From assembly GCA_964016885.1 (NCBI GenBank), contig OZ024743.1, forward strand, positions 72,735,125-72,799,124: a stretch of 64,000 bases of DNA, read 5' to 3'. This DNA comes from Eledone cirrhosa. Lineage: Eukaryota > Mollusca > Cephalopoda > Octopoda > Eledonidae. Under the pieces are notes generated by a model. It was not told where the DNA came from. It did no database searches and saw only the letters and a program-made list of their open reading frames with translations. Each line of letters begins with the position of its first letter. Position 1 is the stretch's first letter. Positions 1 through 12,388 of the stretch are shown piece by piece. The translations under genes and the position numbers were made by a program.

Positions 1-1137
1 ATGATATAGACAATAAGACTGACAGATTTAGCAATACGTAGCTACATTTAGTTATACGTAGACCATATAGAAAAAAACACGAAGCATATGCTAACGGACC
101 AGAAACAGATGAACAGACTTATCTATTCGAAAGAATGTCAAATATGAGACATTTATTTTGGGTAATTTCTTTTGAAACCGGGAAATCGCATCTTAGATTT
201 CTTGCTTAGTATAACGTATTAATTTGCTAGATATGATAATATGCTTTATTTCTCATATGTTTGTTTAGTAGATAATTACAACGAAGCATAGAACTCTCTA
301 TGGAGCATTTTCAGTCCATCCGAATATATTTATTGGATATGAAATGTTAGAATTCAGTTAAATATACCAAGATGAACTTCCATTTTATTCAAATCCTCTA
401 AAGGATTCAGTAAATGCTCTATTGCGATGGATGCTCCACTATATAACATCGAATTATCTTTTATTAGATAATCTTCGATTTTTATTAAAATATTATCTTT
501 GCTGACTAAATATATATATTTAAAAAAATCTGATACAAATTACTCATATGTGGTATATTCATGAAAATTAATAGTTAGGTTTCAATATTTAAATGATTTT
601 AGAATGATATTTAAATCTTGGTCAATGTTTATTATCATATTAATCATGGCGGGCAAACGTGAGAGATATCTTCGGACATGTCTCAGTTTAATTATCTCTT
701 TTCAGGAAAGACAAGCAGTAACGAGGAATTATATGTAGATACGTACAAATTTCATACACCATTTGGCATTGGCAATTTTCATATTGTATTAAAGGATTTA
801 CACAGAGAAATGAAAACAATAGTTAAATTAATATAATTAATGCAGTGGTTGTTAAAAGACTAAGTAGATACTGTCACATTATATAATATCTTGTTTTCTC
901 TTAGTTAACCATTATATTAAAAAACGGTCTATTATTGTCCAGTAAATATTTTTAGAGAGTTAGATTGCTTTTCGTGTCACTTGTTAGCGTGTCTGAAATT
1001 TATATTGAATGTAACCTACTTAAAACTAATTTAAGGTTTCATCATCATAAAGACTTCCCTTCGAATTATACCAGAACTACTTTAGGTATAATATTAAACA
1101 AAAGAATGTTACCAAAACTTAAATAACGTTTCCTCCC
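1..1137. other. AT-rich stretch with no recognised feature
   Basis: AT-rich sequence with stops in all frames. I see no gene, repeat head or inverted repeat that I can name. Confidence 0.6.
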
Positions 1138-1141
1138 GATA

Positions 1142-1203
<62 letters not shown>
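1138..1203. repeat. Compound (TA)n-(TG)n microsatellite
   Basis: Uninterrupted TA dinucleotides pass directly into TG dinucleotides. Confidence 0.95.
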
Positions 1204-1206
<3 letters not shown>

Positions 1207-1213
1207 AAAATGT

Positions 1214-1345
1214 AATCAGAAATTCCAAAACAAAGGACACAGTACAATGAAGAAATATATTAACATGAGACTGTTTGAAATAGCAGGATGAGAGTCTTCG
1301 CGTTTCGGATACTATTCCTTCATTCGGAGATAGAGTAATAAATAG
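1214..1345 (-). repeat. Diverged dispersed repeat, related to 28065-28215
   Basis: The block with GAGTCTTCGCGTTTCGGATA followed by TTCCTTCATTCGGAG is a diverged copy of 28145-28195 (GGGTCTTAACGTTTCGGACG and then CCTCCATCAGAAAAAGGAAT). On the minus strand both carry a GGA..TCC or GGAC..GTCC hairpin followed by GAAAC. This resembles the stem II/GAAA half of a hammerhead, but the cleavage triplet reads GAC and stem I is not complementary. Confidence 0.5.
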
Positions 1346-1677
1346 AAGATAAATAGAAAGTAAAGAGCGATGAGTGTTTGGAAATGGGGGGGGGGGCGTA
1401 CGTATTCAGTCAGCTATAATGGAGAGTGGTATGATTAAAGACTGGGTGTTGGGAGAAGGTGTAGAAGCGACAGGAGAAGACAGGTGGTGTGGAGTAGAAA
1501 AGGATGTGAGGTGGTGTAAGGAAATGGCGAAAACACAGGGGTAGAGGGTAGAGTAAGAGCGGGAGGAAACTAGAGAGGGTACCAGGGTGAGAGAGAAATA
1601 GACTGATGAGATGGAGAAGGTGAGAAGGGAGAAATTAGAAGTGGATAGTGTCGGAAATGTGATGGTGAGTGGTGGGG

Positions 1678-1708
<31 letters not shown>

Positions 1709-2259
1709 ACATTATGAAGAGAGAAGAAACATTTAGATATAATTAGTAATAAAATGTATTATACCTAAACTGCTTCTAGATTCCTCGACTACGTAGTTTC
1801 GTGGCATAAACAAAAACAATACATCATAAAGATATAGAGTGCTTGCGAGGTCTGCCGACTTATCAAGAGGATACCTCATTTTACTAGCTTCAAGAACGCG
1901 TCTACACGACGTGAGAAAGAATCCTAAAAGGCGGAGGGGGAGATAGTCACGCGATATAACGGTCGAGAAACAGAGCTAAGCCTCTTATAACCCCGAAGAA
2001 AATACCACGGAGGCGGAGGGGGTATTTATATCGAAGCCGTAGAAGAGGTGGTGAAGGGGTCGAGAAGTATGAGTAATGGCAGCTTTCCAGCAGTCACCAC
2101 ACTTCAAAGATTACTCGACCAGAGGGAGTTATGAACAATATATTTAGAAACACACAGATACATGCGGACACACACATATACATGTATATGTGTGTTTTTA
2201 AATATATTATATATATATATATATTTATTGGATTTTAGTCTTCAAATTTATTATTATTA

Positions 2260-2299
<40 letters not shown>
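1346..2299. other. Purine-rich and AT microsatellite DNA, no gene
   Basis: 1372-1670 is strongly G/A-rich on the plus strand, including a G run at 1387-1396. Short (TA)n tracts lie at 1678-1709, 2206-2222 and 2262-2294. No coding signal is visible. Confidence 0.6.
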
Positions 2300-2304
<5 letters not shown>

Positions 2305-2435
2305 TTTTCGATGTTTATTAGGAGGGGTCCACAGTTAAGCACGTTGCTCAATACGTTAATAGAGTAAAGGCATATTTATTTTATTATAGAGCTGGCTTCT
2401 ACAGGAACAGAAGTGTTTCATTCATGTTTACAAAA
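2300..2435. repeat. Fragment related to the 59150-59320 fold-back element
   Basis: GGCTTCTACAGGAACAGAAG and then TGTTTCATTC match 59219-59246 (GGCTTCTCCAGGACTAGAAC, TGTTTCATTC). The second arm of the palindrome and the CATCAG box are missing, so this is a truncated and diverged copy. Confidence 0.45.
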
Positions 2436-3352
2436 ATGCGTGCATGTAAGAGATTGCTTATGTGTGTGATTTTACGAGAGTGCCCCTGTGTGTGGTTATG
2501 AATGTGTGCATGTGTGTTTGTATTCGGGGCTAGGGGAGACTATATTTGTGACCACGGAGTGAGATCGAAGCCGAAATAAACCATAAACATTTGAACCCTT
2601 GATATATTCATTCGCCTCTATATTTCTGATATTTAGTGGATCAAACGATATGTACTTTACTATACATATTGCCCTATAGATCACCATGGAATATTTTCTT
2701 CGTTACTGTTTCACTATTTATTATCTGCAGCACCTTCAAAATAGTCTTTGCTAATGAATACTTTATTGTGTATTGCACCTCTACCGTAGCTAACAAGTAA
2801 TTGACGCTAATGATATTTCACTGAATATATGACCAATTATTGCATACATTGTAGACGTTATTGAAGGTAATCGTCACTCTCTTACTATAGTCATGCTGCT
2901 TCATATTCAAACTTGCAGTTACATTAACAATATTGATGTCTATTACTTGAGGTTTGATGGCTTCACTTGATGTTGAAACCTAAGGTTTGTGAAGGGACAA
3001 GAATACTAAATTGTATCAACACAATAGCAGTAAAATATTACTAATTCACTATTATATTGCTATTCCCCTTAATTGCTAGAATTTGTTGGATGCTCAACAA
3101 AGAGTCGAGAGTGACATCGTGCTTTCATAACATATTAATTTAACATGGTGAGAAAGGACGTTAATATGAAAGACATGAAAATAATGATAAAATAATGTTG
3201 CATGACACATGAAATCTGCAAGACTATGTTCTACACAATACATGCAAAAGGTGAGAACAATGCAAAGAATTTTACAATGTAATGTGGATGTGGAAACGAT
3301 GTAATCGTCCCACTTAAAATACGATAGCTTCAATATAGTTAATAAAAGTGGC
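2436..3352. other. No recognised gene
   Basis: AT-rich unique-looking sequence. The only curiosity is a small hairpin at 2948-2994 (CTTCAC pairing with GTGAAG around TTGATG and GAAACC..GGTTT). It looks like a hammerhead lacking stem II and may be chance. Confidence 0.4.
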
Positions 3353-3402
3353 AATAATAATAATAATAATAACAATAATAATAATAATAATAATAATAAT
3401 AA
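3353..3402. repeat. (TAA)n microsatellite at the 5' boundary of element A1
   Basis: About 16 AAT/TAA units with one CAA interruption, ending exactly where homology to the A-type retrotransposon starts. (TAA)n also ends C, B1, B2 and B3 in this cluster. Confidence 0.95.
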
Positions 3403-5944
3403 AGAAAGGAGCGAAAAAGTGGAGGGAGTGCATGCTCAGGATGAAACTCCAAATGAAAATAATGAGATCGTAAATGATAAAGAAATGAATGAGAATGAAC
3501 TTGCCAACTTGAAGGATGAAATTATGATCGAATGGATGAAAATGAAAGAATCTGACATGGGGGAACGAGACACCCTCCCTAAGATCCAGAACTCCAAACA
3601 GAACCAAAAGATAATACACAAGACTAACATAATTCTCAAAAACATTATCATCACAAACAAAATAAACATTACTGACTTAAATCATCTCTATTATGCATCG
3701 GCTAAAGTCACCACTCACTTATGTGGAGTGAAGATGAAAAAACAAAGGAATTCCCACAAGAAATCTACTTGGCAAGATAACATCAATCGCCAAATAAACC
3801 TTCTCCGATCTGACATAGAAATTTTAACAAACTATAAAGTAGGTGAACATGTTAAACAAACTAAACTTAGAAAATTGAAAAAAAAGTACAGTATAAGATC
3901 AACATGTGACATAGACATGCTGATAGAAACAATCAAGCAAAAAGTGTCGGCCAAAGCTGCTCGTATAAGGCGCTTTGAAAAACGATCTAGATTCTATAAG
4001 GACAATAATATGTTCAAAAACAACCAAAGAAACTTCTACAGAAAAATTGGTAAGTCAACAATAACTGCTAAATCAATACCACCCAAGGAGGAAGTGCAAG
4101 AATTCTGGGAAAAGATCTGGGCCGAAGAAAAAGTTCATAACATACATGCCCCATGGATAGACAGACAAATGAAAGAAACAGCTCACCTTGAAGAACAAAC
4201 ATGGGAAAATATAACAGTTGAACAGCTGCGCTTGGCTCTAAGAAAAACCAGCAAATGGAAATCCCCAGGAAAAGACAAAATACAAAACTTTTGGATAAAT
4301 GCCTTCACAGAGTCTCATGAGCTGTTAGCCCAACTTTACAATGAAATAGTTAAGGAGCCAGAAAAGATACCATCATGGCTAGTTAACGGCATTACATTCC
4401 TGCTACCGAAGAATGATGAGACAAACAATCCCAAAAATTACAGACCGATAACCTGCTTGACCACAATGTATAAAATTTTAACATCAGTCCTAACTGAATA
4501 CACATATGACCACCTGATAACAAATGACCTATTTCCCATTGAGCAGAAAGGGTGTAAACGAGGCTCATATGGCTGTAAGGATCAGCTTCTGGTTAACAAA
4601 ATGATACTGGAAGATTGTCATAATAGACACAAAAATCTATCGATTGCTTGGATAGATTATAAAAAAGCATTTGATAGTTTGCCACACAGTTGGATTGAAA
4701 AATGTTTAGAGATTTTCAAAATATCCCCCGTTGTCAGGAGGTTTTTGTCATTCAGTATGAGGACATGGAGAACGACACTCCTTTTGAATAGTGAAACAAA
4801 ATCACTGGAAGCTGGAGAAGTTAACATTAATTGTGGAATTTTTCAGGGTGACTCTTTATCACCGCTTTTATTCTGCATCGCACTTATACCATTAAGTAAA
4901 ATGCTCAATGAAACAAAACATGGATATAGAGTCTATGACAAAACCATTAATCACCTGTTCTACATGGATGACCTGAAACTATTTGCAAAAAATGATGAAC
5001 AATTGCAAGGGCTATTATCCACTGTGAAGCAGTTCAGTGATGACATTAAAATGGAGTTTGGACTGGATAAATGCGCCAAAGCAACGTTCACCAGAGGAAA
5101 GCTGCTGAAGAGTTCAGACATTAATCTTGATCGGGGGAACGTGATAAGAGAGCTTGATCAAGAACAAACTTACAAATATCTAGGTGTTTGTGAAGGAGAC
5201 GGAATCAAGCACTCGACAATGAGGGAAAAGATAAGGAAGGAATGTTACCGCAGAGTCAGAGCAATCTTAAGAACGGAATTGAATGCAAGGAATAGGATCG
5301 ATGCCATAAACACGCTTGCCATACCAGTAGTAACCTACAGTTACAATGTCATCAACTGGTCAAGCACAGAGATCCGTAGGCTCGATACAAAAATCCGAAA
5401 ATTCTTAACCATGCACAGAATGCATCACCCTAAGGCAGACATATATAGAATATATCTCCCTAGGAAAGAAGGAGGACGTGGGTTAATCCAGTTAGACATT
5501 GCGTTGAAAACTGCAACAATTGGATTATCCACATATCTAAGGGAATCACATGATTGGATGATCAAACTCGTTTTGAAACACGAAAGCACCAAAAGATCAT
5601 ATTCCATTACAAAAGATGCACAAAGATACAGTAATGGACTACAAATTTCAGAAGTCCCATTTACTGCTGAAATGGAAAACACAGAAAAAGCAAAGCAGGT
5701 AAAAGTAACTGCAAAGAAAGAACTGCTACAGAAATTGGCCGGGCAGGCTCGGGTAATAAGAGCTAATGGGTGGATAAGCGAGCTGGAACTGGAGGAACTC
5801 AGCAGAGTGATTAGATTGGAAATGGACAGTAGAGTATGCCACGCAAACGAGCCAGTGGGAGATGAAGATGGAGAAGAGGTTGAAAGAACGGAGGAAGCCT
5901 CCGAAGCAGACAATGATCTGAATGCTGAAATAAATAATACCTGA
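3403..5944 (+). CDS. Element A1: RLE-clade non-LTR retrotransposon ORF with RT, fused in frame to the start of element B1
   Basis: The open frame runs 3419-5944 (841 codons). It begins in the middle of the protein; the first ATG is at 3485, so the copy is 5' truncated at the (TAA)n. The frame gives a basic, helical N-terminal linker (about residues 1-245) and then an RT domain: PKNYRPITCL near 340, motif A WIDYKKAFD (Asp413), QGDSLSPLLF at 476 and the catalytic box YMDD at 515-518. A thumb/linker with HPKADIYRIYLPRKEGGRGL follows. The RT would copy the element RNA at a nicked target. From about 5736 (LAGQARVIRANGWISELELEEL) the sequence switches to the N-terminal region of the B family, as shown by copy 9482-9570. 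A2 (16512-18690) continues differently at this point. The usual C-terminal CCHC motif and RLE are absent. The assignment near Dong/R4/Rex6 is from family memory. The catalytic residues look intact and the decay is low. Confidence 0.85.
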
Positions 5945-8842
5945 GGAAATGAATGCTCACGGGCTAGGACAAGATTTGGTTGATATCCTAAACTTAGTGG
6001 TAGATGAAATGAACAATGATAGTGGGAAACCTATGGACCTAAGATTGCACCAGTGCAACAATATCCTCAAAGCAACAGCAAATGCGGTGAGGCAATTACT
6101 TGGCATAAAAGCGAGAGGAAACAACAAACAAGAAAGATCAGAAATTTGGTGGAAGAAACGACTGAATGGTCAAATCAGGGAAATGAGAAATGACATTAGA
6201 AAGCTTGAGTCCCTACTGAATGGGACACTACAAACCTAGACACTAAAAATAGACTGGAAATAAAGTACAAAACTAGGAGGAAAGAGCTAAATGTTATCAT
6301 AGAGGAACTGAAGCAACGCATTGTAGCAAAGAGCGCAACAATTTGGCGATACGAGAGCAGAGTCAGTCAGTATAGACAGAACCGCATGTTTGACACAACC
6401 AGAAGATGTTTTTTGGATAGCTTGAAGGGAAAGAAAGAGGCAACGACTTGATCCCTGAGGCGGAACAAGCTAAGACATTCTGGAGAGGAATGTGGGAGCA
6501 GGATGTTAAACATAATGACCAGGCAGTGTGGATTGAGACAGTACAAAAGGAGATTAGTGAACAGGCACACCAACAAACTGATTTGAGTATCACAGTTCAA
6601 ACTCTTAAGGGGCAGGCCAGAAAAATGACCAACTGGAAATCATCAGGCCCAGATGTTGCGAGGGGCTATTGGATTAAAAATATAACATCCCTCCACCCGA
6701 AACTGACAACCATGTTCAATGACGGCTTGATGTAAGGTGAGGTGCCAGAGTGGTTGACAAAAGGTACTACAGTTCTGGTAATGAAAGACCGAACTAAGGG
6801 TAATGATGTTACGAAATATAGACCTATCACATGTCTGTCCGTAATGTGGAAACTGTTAACAAGGATTGTGTCTGAGGAAATCCACCATCACCTCCACATA
6901 AACAACTTGTTACCGGACGAACAGAAAGGATGCCGAAAGAAGTCCCGTGGTACAAAGGACCAGTTCTTATTGATAAGATGGTAATGAGGAATTGCAGGAG
7001 GAGACACACTGGTCTTGCCATGGGATGGATAGACTAAAAAAAGGTATTCGACATGGTACCTCATTCTTGGATAACGAAAATCCTAGAGATATTCAAGGTG
7101 GCAGATAACATCAGACAGTTGTTGGGCAAAAGTATGAAGTCCTGGAAAACAGAGTTAACATCGGGCGCAGAATCCTGGTGAGGCGTTAAGATCAAGAGAG
7201 GTATCTTCTAGGGAGATAGTTTGTCCCCTCTATTGTTTGTCCGTACCCTGATCCCCCTGACCATTATACTGCGAAAGGTGAGAGCAGGATACACGTTGGG
7301 AAAGGGAGAGCTTACCATCAATCACCTCCTCTTCATGGACGAATTAAGCTCTTCGGGAAGAGTGAGAAGGAGTTGGATGTGCTTGTTGACACTGTCCGTA
7401 TTTTCAGCAATGATATATGTATGCAATTTGTTATTAGTATGTGTGGAGTACTTGTAATGAAGAGGGGTTAATTGAGCAGAATCAACAGAATCCAGGTACC
7501 AACAGGTGAGATGATAAAGGAAATTGATGCTGAAGAAGGATACAAATACTTAGGTGTTCTGGAGGCTAAAGACATCAAGAACAAAGAAATGAAGGAATTG
7601 TTAAAATCTGAATATATTCGGAGAGTAAGGAGCGTATTAAAGTCACATCTGAAATGTAGGAATGCCATAAGTGCAGTAAATTCCCGATCTGTGTCTATTA
7701 TTAGGTAAAGTGCGAGAATTCTGAGATGAAATGTTGCTGGACAAAAAGAAATAGATAGGAAGACTAGGAAGCTATTGACTATCTACAACATGTTCCACAA
7801 AAGGAGTGATGTCGATAGACTCTACTTAAAGAGATCTGAAGTTGGAAGGGGTCTTATCAGCATAGAGGACTGTGTTCAGATGGAGAAAATCAACCTACAC
7901 AAATATGTGACTGATGGTAGGGAGCCAATGCTCAGAATTGTACTGAAGGAGAGGACAATAGACCAGGGGATGTCCAAGGAGGAAATAACAACAAGGAGAA
8001 AGAGAAACCTTCATGAAAAATCCCTTCATAGTGCCTTCTTTTAGAAAACTGAAATTAGAGATCCACAGACATGGAACTGGTTGAAAAGAGGAGACCTTAA
8101 AAACGCTACAGGAGGAATGCTAATGGCTGCGCAAGAACAGGCTCTCAGAAGGAAGTGGCTGAAACACCATATTTACAAGGAGGAGGCTAGCCCACTGTGT
8201 AGGATCTGTGGAGAGAGAGAGGAGCTGTGGCTCACATTGTATCCGAGTGTAAACACCTAGCCCAGACTCACTATAAAGGCTGCAGGCATGATGTGATGCG
8301 CAGGATGATCCACTAGCATCTATGCAAAGTAAACAATTTACCACATTCTGAGAAGTGGTATGAACATAAGCCAGAGTCGGTGATGGAAAACGATCAGGTG
8401 AAGGTGCTGTGTGATTTTAGGATACAGACGGACAAGAAAGTGGAACACAATAGACCTGACCTGGTGGTTTGGGACAAGGGAAAAACATCGTGCCTGATTG
8501 TGAATGTAGTCTGCCCATTTGACACGCGAGTGCAAGAAAAGGAGAGGGAGAAAATTAACCGATACCACTTCTATTGGGAGGTAAAAAGGATTTGGAACTG
8601 CCATGAGGTCAAAGTGGTCCCGATTGCCATAGGCGCACTAGGTACTATCTGAAAGAGTTTCCAGGGATGGTTAAAGAAAATTGGTCCCGCCCCGCTTTTT
8701 GGAACACTTCAAAAGGCATGCTTGCTGGGAACAGCAAGAACCCTCTGATACGTTCTGAATATCTGAGGCTGCAGGTAGTGGCTTGATATTCATTTCAACA
8801 CACTTTCCAGTTAACCAACATCAATGACTGAGACTCAAAGAA
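5736..8842 (+). pseudogene. Element B1: decayed RLE-clade non-LTR retrotransposon (RT plus restriction-like endonuclease)
   Basis: Homology to B2 runs from LAGQARVIRANGW (5736) through the N-terminal acidic region, the RT and the C-terminal nuclease to a 3' UTR and TAA tail. Frame pieces lie at 5949-6239, 6448-6735, 6742-6984, 7221-7457, 7472-7708, 7775-8044 and 8380-8652. Inactivating changes sit in the active site itself. Motif A reads WID-stop-KKVFD (7028-7051), the Gln of QGDSL is TAG (about 7208), and the FMDD box is FMDE (about 7334) followed by a frameshift. A CRICGERE CCHC-type motif lies near 8198. An ordinary dead copy, useful as a reference for B2. Its 5' end is joined to A1 with AAA microhomology. 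Confidence 0.85.
8380..8652 (+). pseudogene. B1 C-terminal restriction-like endonuclease (PD-(D/E)XK) segment
   Basis: This 90-codon frame carries the RLE core typical of R2/R4-type elements: ENDQVKVLCDFRIQTDKKVE, then RPDLVVWDKGKTSCLIVNVV. The PD dipeptide and the downstream hydrophobic strand form the presumed catalytic centre, but the second acidic residue, often Asp in relatives, is Asn here. PIAIGALGTI ends the frame at a stop. The nuclease would nick the target for target-primed reverse transcription. It is part of the dead copy B1. Confidence 0.75.
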
Positions 8843-8872
8843 CAATAATATTAATAATAATAATAATAATAA
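8843..8872. repeat. (TAA)n tail of B1
   Basis: ATA/TAA units directly after the B 3' UTR phrase GACTGAGACTCAAAGAACAA, which also precedes the TAA tails at 12389 and 16501. Confidence 0.95.
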
Positions 8873-9226
8873 AAGGAAAATGTGGAAATTGAGAACTAAA
8901 ACAATACCAGTGGTTGTAGGCGCTCTGGGAATGATACCTAAGGGGTCTAGTGATTACTTATCGCAAATCCCAGGAAATCCGCGTATCAGAGAAATACAAA
9001 AGATAGTACTAATGGGAACTGCCCATATACTAAGGAAGATTATGTCAATACAAGTACATAACATGTCTAAACACCTAAAGATGCATGTGTGTGTATGTAT
9101 GTTCTTTCTTTAACATGGCGGGCCTTGTTGACTCTTAAGGTCACTGGTTGTGACTTGGTGATAACTCGTATGAACATAAAGCAAGATAAATGCAACTGTA
9201 ATAATAATAATAATAATATTAATAAA
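8873..9226 (+). pseudogene. Element C: 3' end fragment (last ~60 codons and 3' UTR) of an RLE-clade retrotransposon
   Basis: Starting immediately after the B1 TAA tail, the frame at 8880 reads MWKLRTKTIPVVVGALGMIP and later IREIQKIVLMGTAHILRK, the conserved extreme C terminus of the RLE proteins. The 3' UTR differs from that of B and ends in (TAA)n at 9196-9226. It could be an independent 5'-truncated insertion into B1's tail, or the displaced 3' end of A1 with the intervening part deleted. A2 does not reach this region, so the window cannot decide. Confidence 0.7.
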
Positions 9227-9409
9227 TTTTGTATACGGACCGTCCTTATATCATAATTTTCTCCATTAAAATAACGGACCACATGTGTAAATAAAGAAAC
9301 TGAATATCAGCCGAAACGCTACTCAGAATTTTAAATCAAATTGAAAAAAAAAACGATATATGTAAGTAACAAACTCTAAGTCCTCCTCTGAATAGAACTG
9401 TCATGGAGA
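9227..9409. other. Unassigned sequence between C and B2
   Basis: AT-rich, with no coding similarity seen. It may be the 5' UTR of B2 or the original flank of C. Confidence 0.4.
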
Positions 9410-12388
9410 GTGACCATGGGAAAAGGCTATAGGAAGCGGATTCATAACATCTGGAACGAGATTGATCTATTTAAGTTAGATGAAAAAAAATTGGCCGGAC
9501 AGGCTCAGGTAATAAGAACTAAAGGATGGATAAGCGAGTTGAAACTGGAGGAACTGAGCAGAGAAATTAAGTTGGACATGGAGAGTGGAGTATGTCAGGC
9601 AAACGAGCCAGTGGGAAATGAAGGTGAAGAGGTTGAGAGAGATGAGGAAGCATCCGAAGCAGACAATGATCTGAATTCTGAAATAAATAACATCTTGGAC
9701 AAAGATACGGCCATTGAGGAAATGAATGCTGACGGGCGAGGACAAGATTTGGTTTATATCCTGAACTTAGTGGTAGATGAAATGAACAATGATAGTGGGA
9801 AACCTATGAACCTAAGATTTGTAGACAGGAAAAAGTTAAAAGAAACAACAGCTAAGGTAAACAAAGTCATCCCATACCTTGAGGCGAGGAACCTTCACCA
9901 ATGCAACAATATCCTCAAAACAAAAGCAAATGCGGTGAGAAAATTACTAGGCATAAAAACGAGAGGAAACAACAAACAAGAAAGATCAGAACTTTGCTGG
10001 AAGAAAGACTGAATGGTCAAATCAAAGAAATGAGAAAAGACATTGGAAAGCTTGAGTCCCTACTGAATGGGACACTAAAAATAGACTGGAAATAAAGTAC
10101 AAAACTATGCGGAAAAAGCTAAATATTATCATAGACGAACTGAAGCAACGCATTGTAGCAAAAAGTACAAAGATTTGGTGGTATGAACACAGAGTCAGTC
10201 AGTATAGACAGAGCCGCATATTTGACAACAACGAGAAGATGTTTGGACAGCTTGAAGGGAAAGAAAGAGACAACTACATGATCTTTGAGGCGGAACAGAT
10301 TAAGAAATTCTGGAGAGGAATATAGGAGCAGGATGTTGAACATAATAGTCAGGCAGTGTGAATTGAGAAAAGGGTAGGCCAAAAAACAAACAAACTGGAA
10401 ATCACCAGGCCAAGATGGTGTGCCAGGGTATTGCATTAAACATATAACATCCCTCCACCCGAAACTGACAACCATGTTCAATGACAGCTTGATGTCCGGT
10501 GAGGTACCAGAGTGGTTGACAAAAGGTAGCACAGTTCTGGTAATGAAAGACCGAATCAAGGGTAATACTATAGACCTATCACATGTCCTTAATGTGGGAA
10601 GTGTTAACAAGCATTGTGTCTGAGGAAATCTACCATCACCGCCACATAAACAGCTTGCTACCGGACGAACAGAAAGGATGCCGAAAGAAGTCCCGTGGTA
10701 CAAAGGACCAGTTACTTATTGATAAGATGGTAATGAAGAATTGCAAGAGGAGACACACTGGTCTAGCCATCGGATGGATAGATTACAAAAAGGCATTCGA
10801 CATGGTACCTCATTCTTGGATAACCAAAAGCCTAGATTTCTTCAAGGTGGCAGATAAAATCAGACAGTTGTTGAGCAAAAGTATGAAGTCCTGGGAAACA
10901 GAGTTAACATCGGGTCGTGAATCATTGGGAGGCGTGAAGATCAAGAGTGGTATCTTCCAGGGAGATAGTTTGTCCCCTCTGCTGTTTGTCCTTTCCCTGA
11001 TACCCCCTGACCGTTATATTGCGAAAAGTGAGAGCAGGATACAAGTTGGGAAAGGGAGAGCTTACCATCAACCACCTCTTTTCATGGACGATCTTAAACT
11101 CTTTGGGCAGAGTGAAAAAGAGTTGGATGTACTTGTTGACTGTCCGTATTTTCAGCAATGAGATACGTATGAAAGTTGATATTAATACGTGTGGAGTCCT
11201 AGAGATGAAGAGTGATAAATTGAGAAGAAGCAACGGACTCCAGGTAGCAACAGGTGAGATGATAAAGGAAATTGACACTGAAGAAGGATACAAATATTTA
11301 GGTGTTCTGGAGGCTAATGACATCAAGAACAAAAAGATGAAGGAATTGATAAGATCTGAGTCCATAAGGAGAGTAAGGAGCGTATTAAAATCACATCTAA
11401 ATAGTAGGAATGTCATAAGTACAGTGAATTCATGAGTTGTGTCTATTATTAGGTACAGTGCATGCATACTGAAAAGGAATGTTGCTGAATAAAAAGAAAT
11501 TAATGGGAAGACTAGGGAGCTATTGACTATCTACAACATGTTCCACGAGAGGAATGATGTCAATAGACTCTACTTAAAGAGATCTGAAGGTGGAAGAGGT
11601 CTTATAACCATAGAGGATTGTGTTCAGATGGAGAAAAACAACCGGCACAAATACGTGACTGAGAGTAGGGAGCCAATGCTCAAAATTCTACTGAAGGAGA
11701 AGACAATAGACAGGGGATATTTTCAAGAAGGAGGCTAGCTCACTGTGTAGGATCTGTGGAGAGAGAGAGAGGAGACAGTGGCTCACGTTGTATTCGAGTG
11801 TAAACACCTAGCCCAGGCTCACTATAAATCCTGGAGACATGATGTGATAGGCAGGGTGTTCCACTGGCATCTATGCAAAGTAAACAATTTACCACATTCT
11901 GAGAGGTGGTACGAGCATAAGCCAGAGTCGGTGATAGAAAACGATTAGGTTAAGGTGCTATGGGATTTTATGATACAAACGGACAAGAAGTTAGAACACA
12001 ATAGGCCTAACCTGGTGGTTTTGGACAGGGAAATCGTGCGTGACTGTAGATGTAGTCTGCCCATTTAACACGAGAGTGCAAGAAAAGGAGAGTAAGAAAA
12101 TTAACCGATACCAGGACTTAAAGTTGGCGTTAAAAAGCATTTGGAACTGCCATGAAATCAAGGTCGTCCCGATTGTCATAGGCGAACTAGGTACTATCTG
12201 AAAGTGTTTCCAAGGATGGTTAGATTAGTCCAGCCCCGCTTTATGGAACACTTCAAAAGGCATGCTTGCTGGGAACAGCAAGAAACCTCCGATACGTCCT
12301 GAATATATGAGGCTGCTCTTAGCGGCTTGATATTCATTTCAACAAACTTTCCAGTTAAATAACATCAATGACTGAAACTCAAAGAACA
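9410..12388 (+). pseudogene. Element B2: RLE-clade non-LTR retrotransposon, frameshifted but with intact RT catalytic boxes
   Basis: This is the most 5'-complete B copy. The frame 9410-10012 (ATG at 9416) starts MGKGYRKRIHNIWNE and continues through LAGQAQVIRTKGWISELKLE to an acidic region. RT pieces lie at 10583-11161 (motif A WIDYKKAFDMVPHSWI, QGDSLSPLLF) and 11019-11435, with the catalytic box as LFMDDLKLF near 11085. The C-terminal parts are at 11523-11738 and about 11745-12200, with a broken CRICGERE motif and a degenerate RPNLVV nuclease core. Relative to B1 about 200 bp is deleted at 11720 (joining B1-equivalent 7967 to 8168). Several frameshifts and stops make it non-functional. The 3' UTR leads to (TAA)n at 12389-12408. 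Confidence 0.85.
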
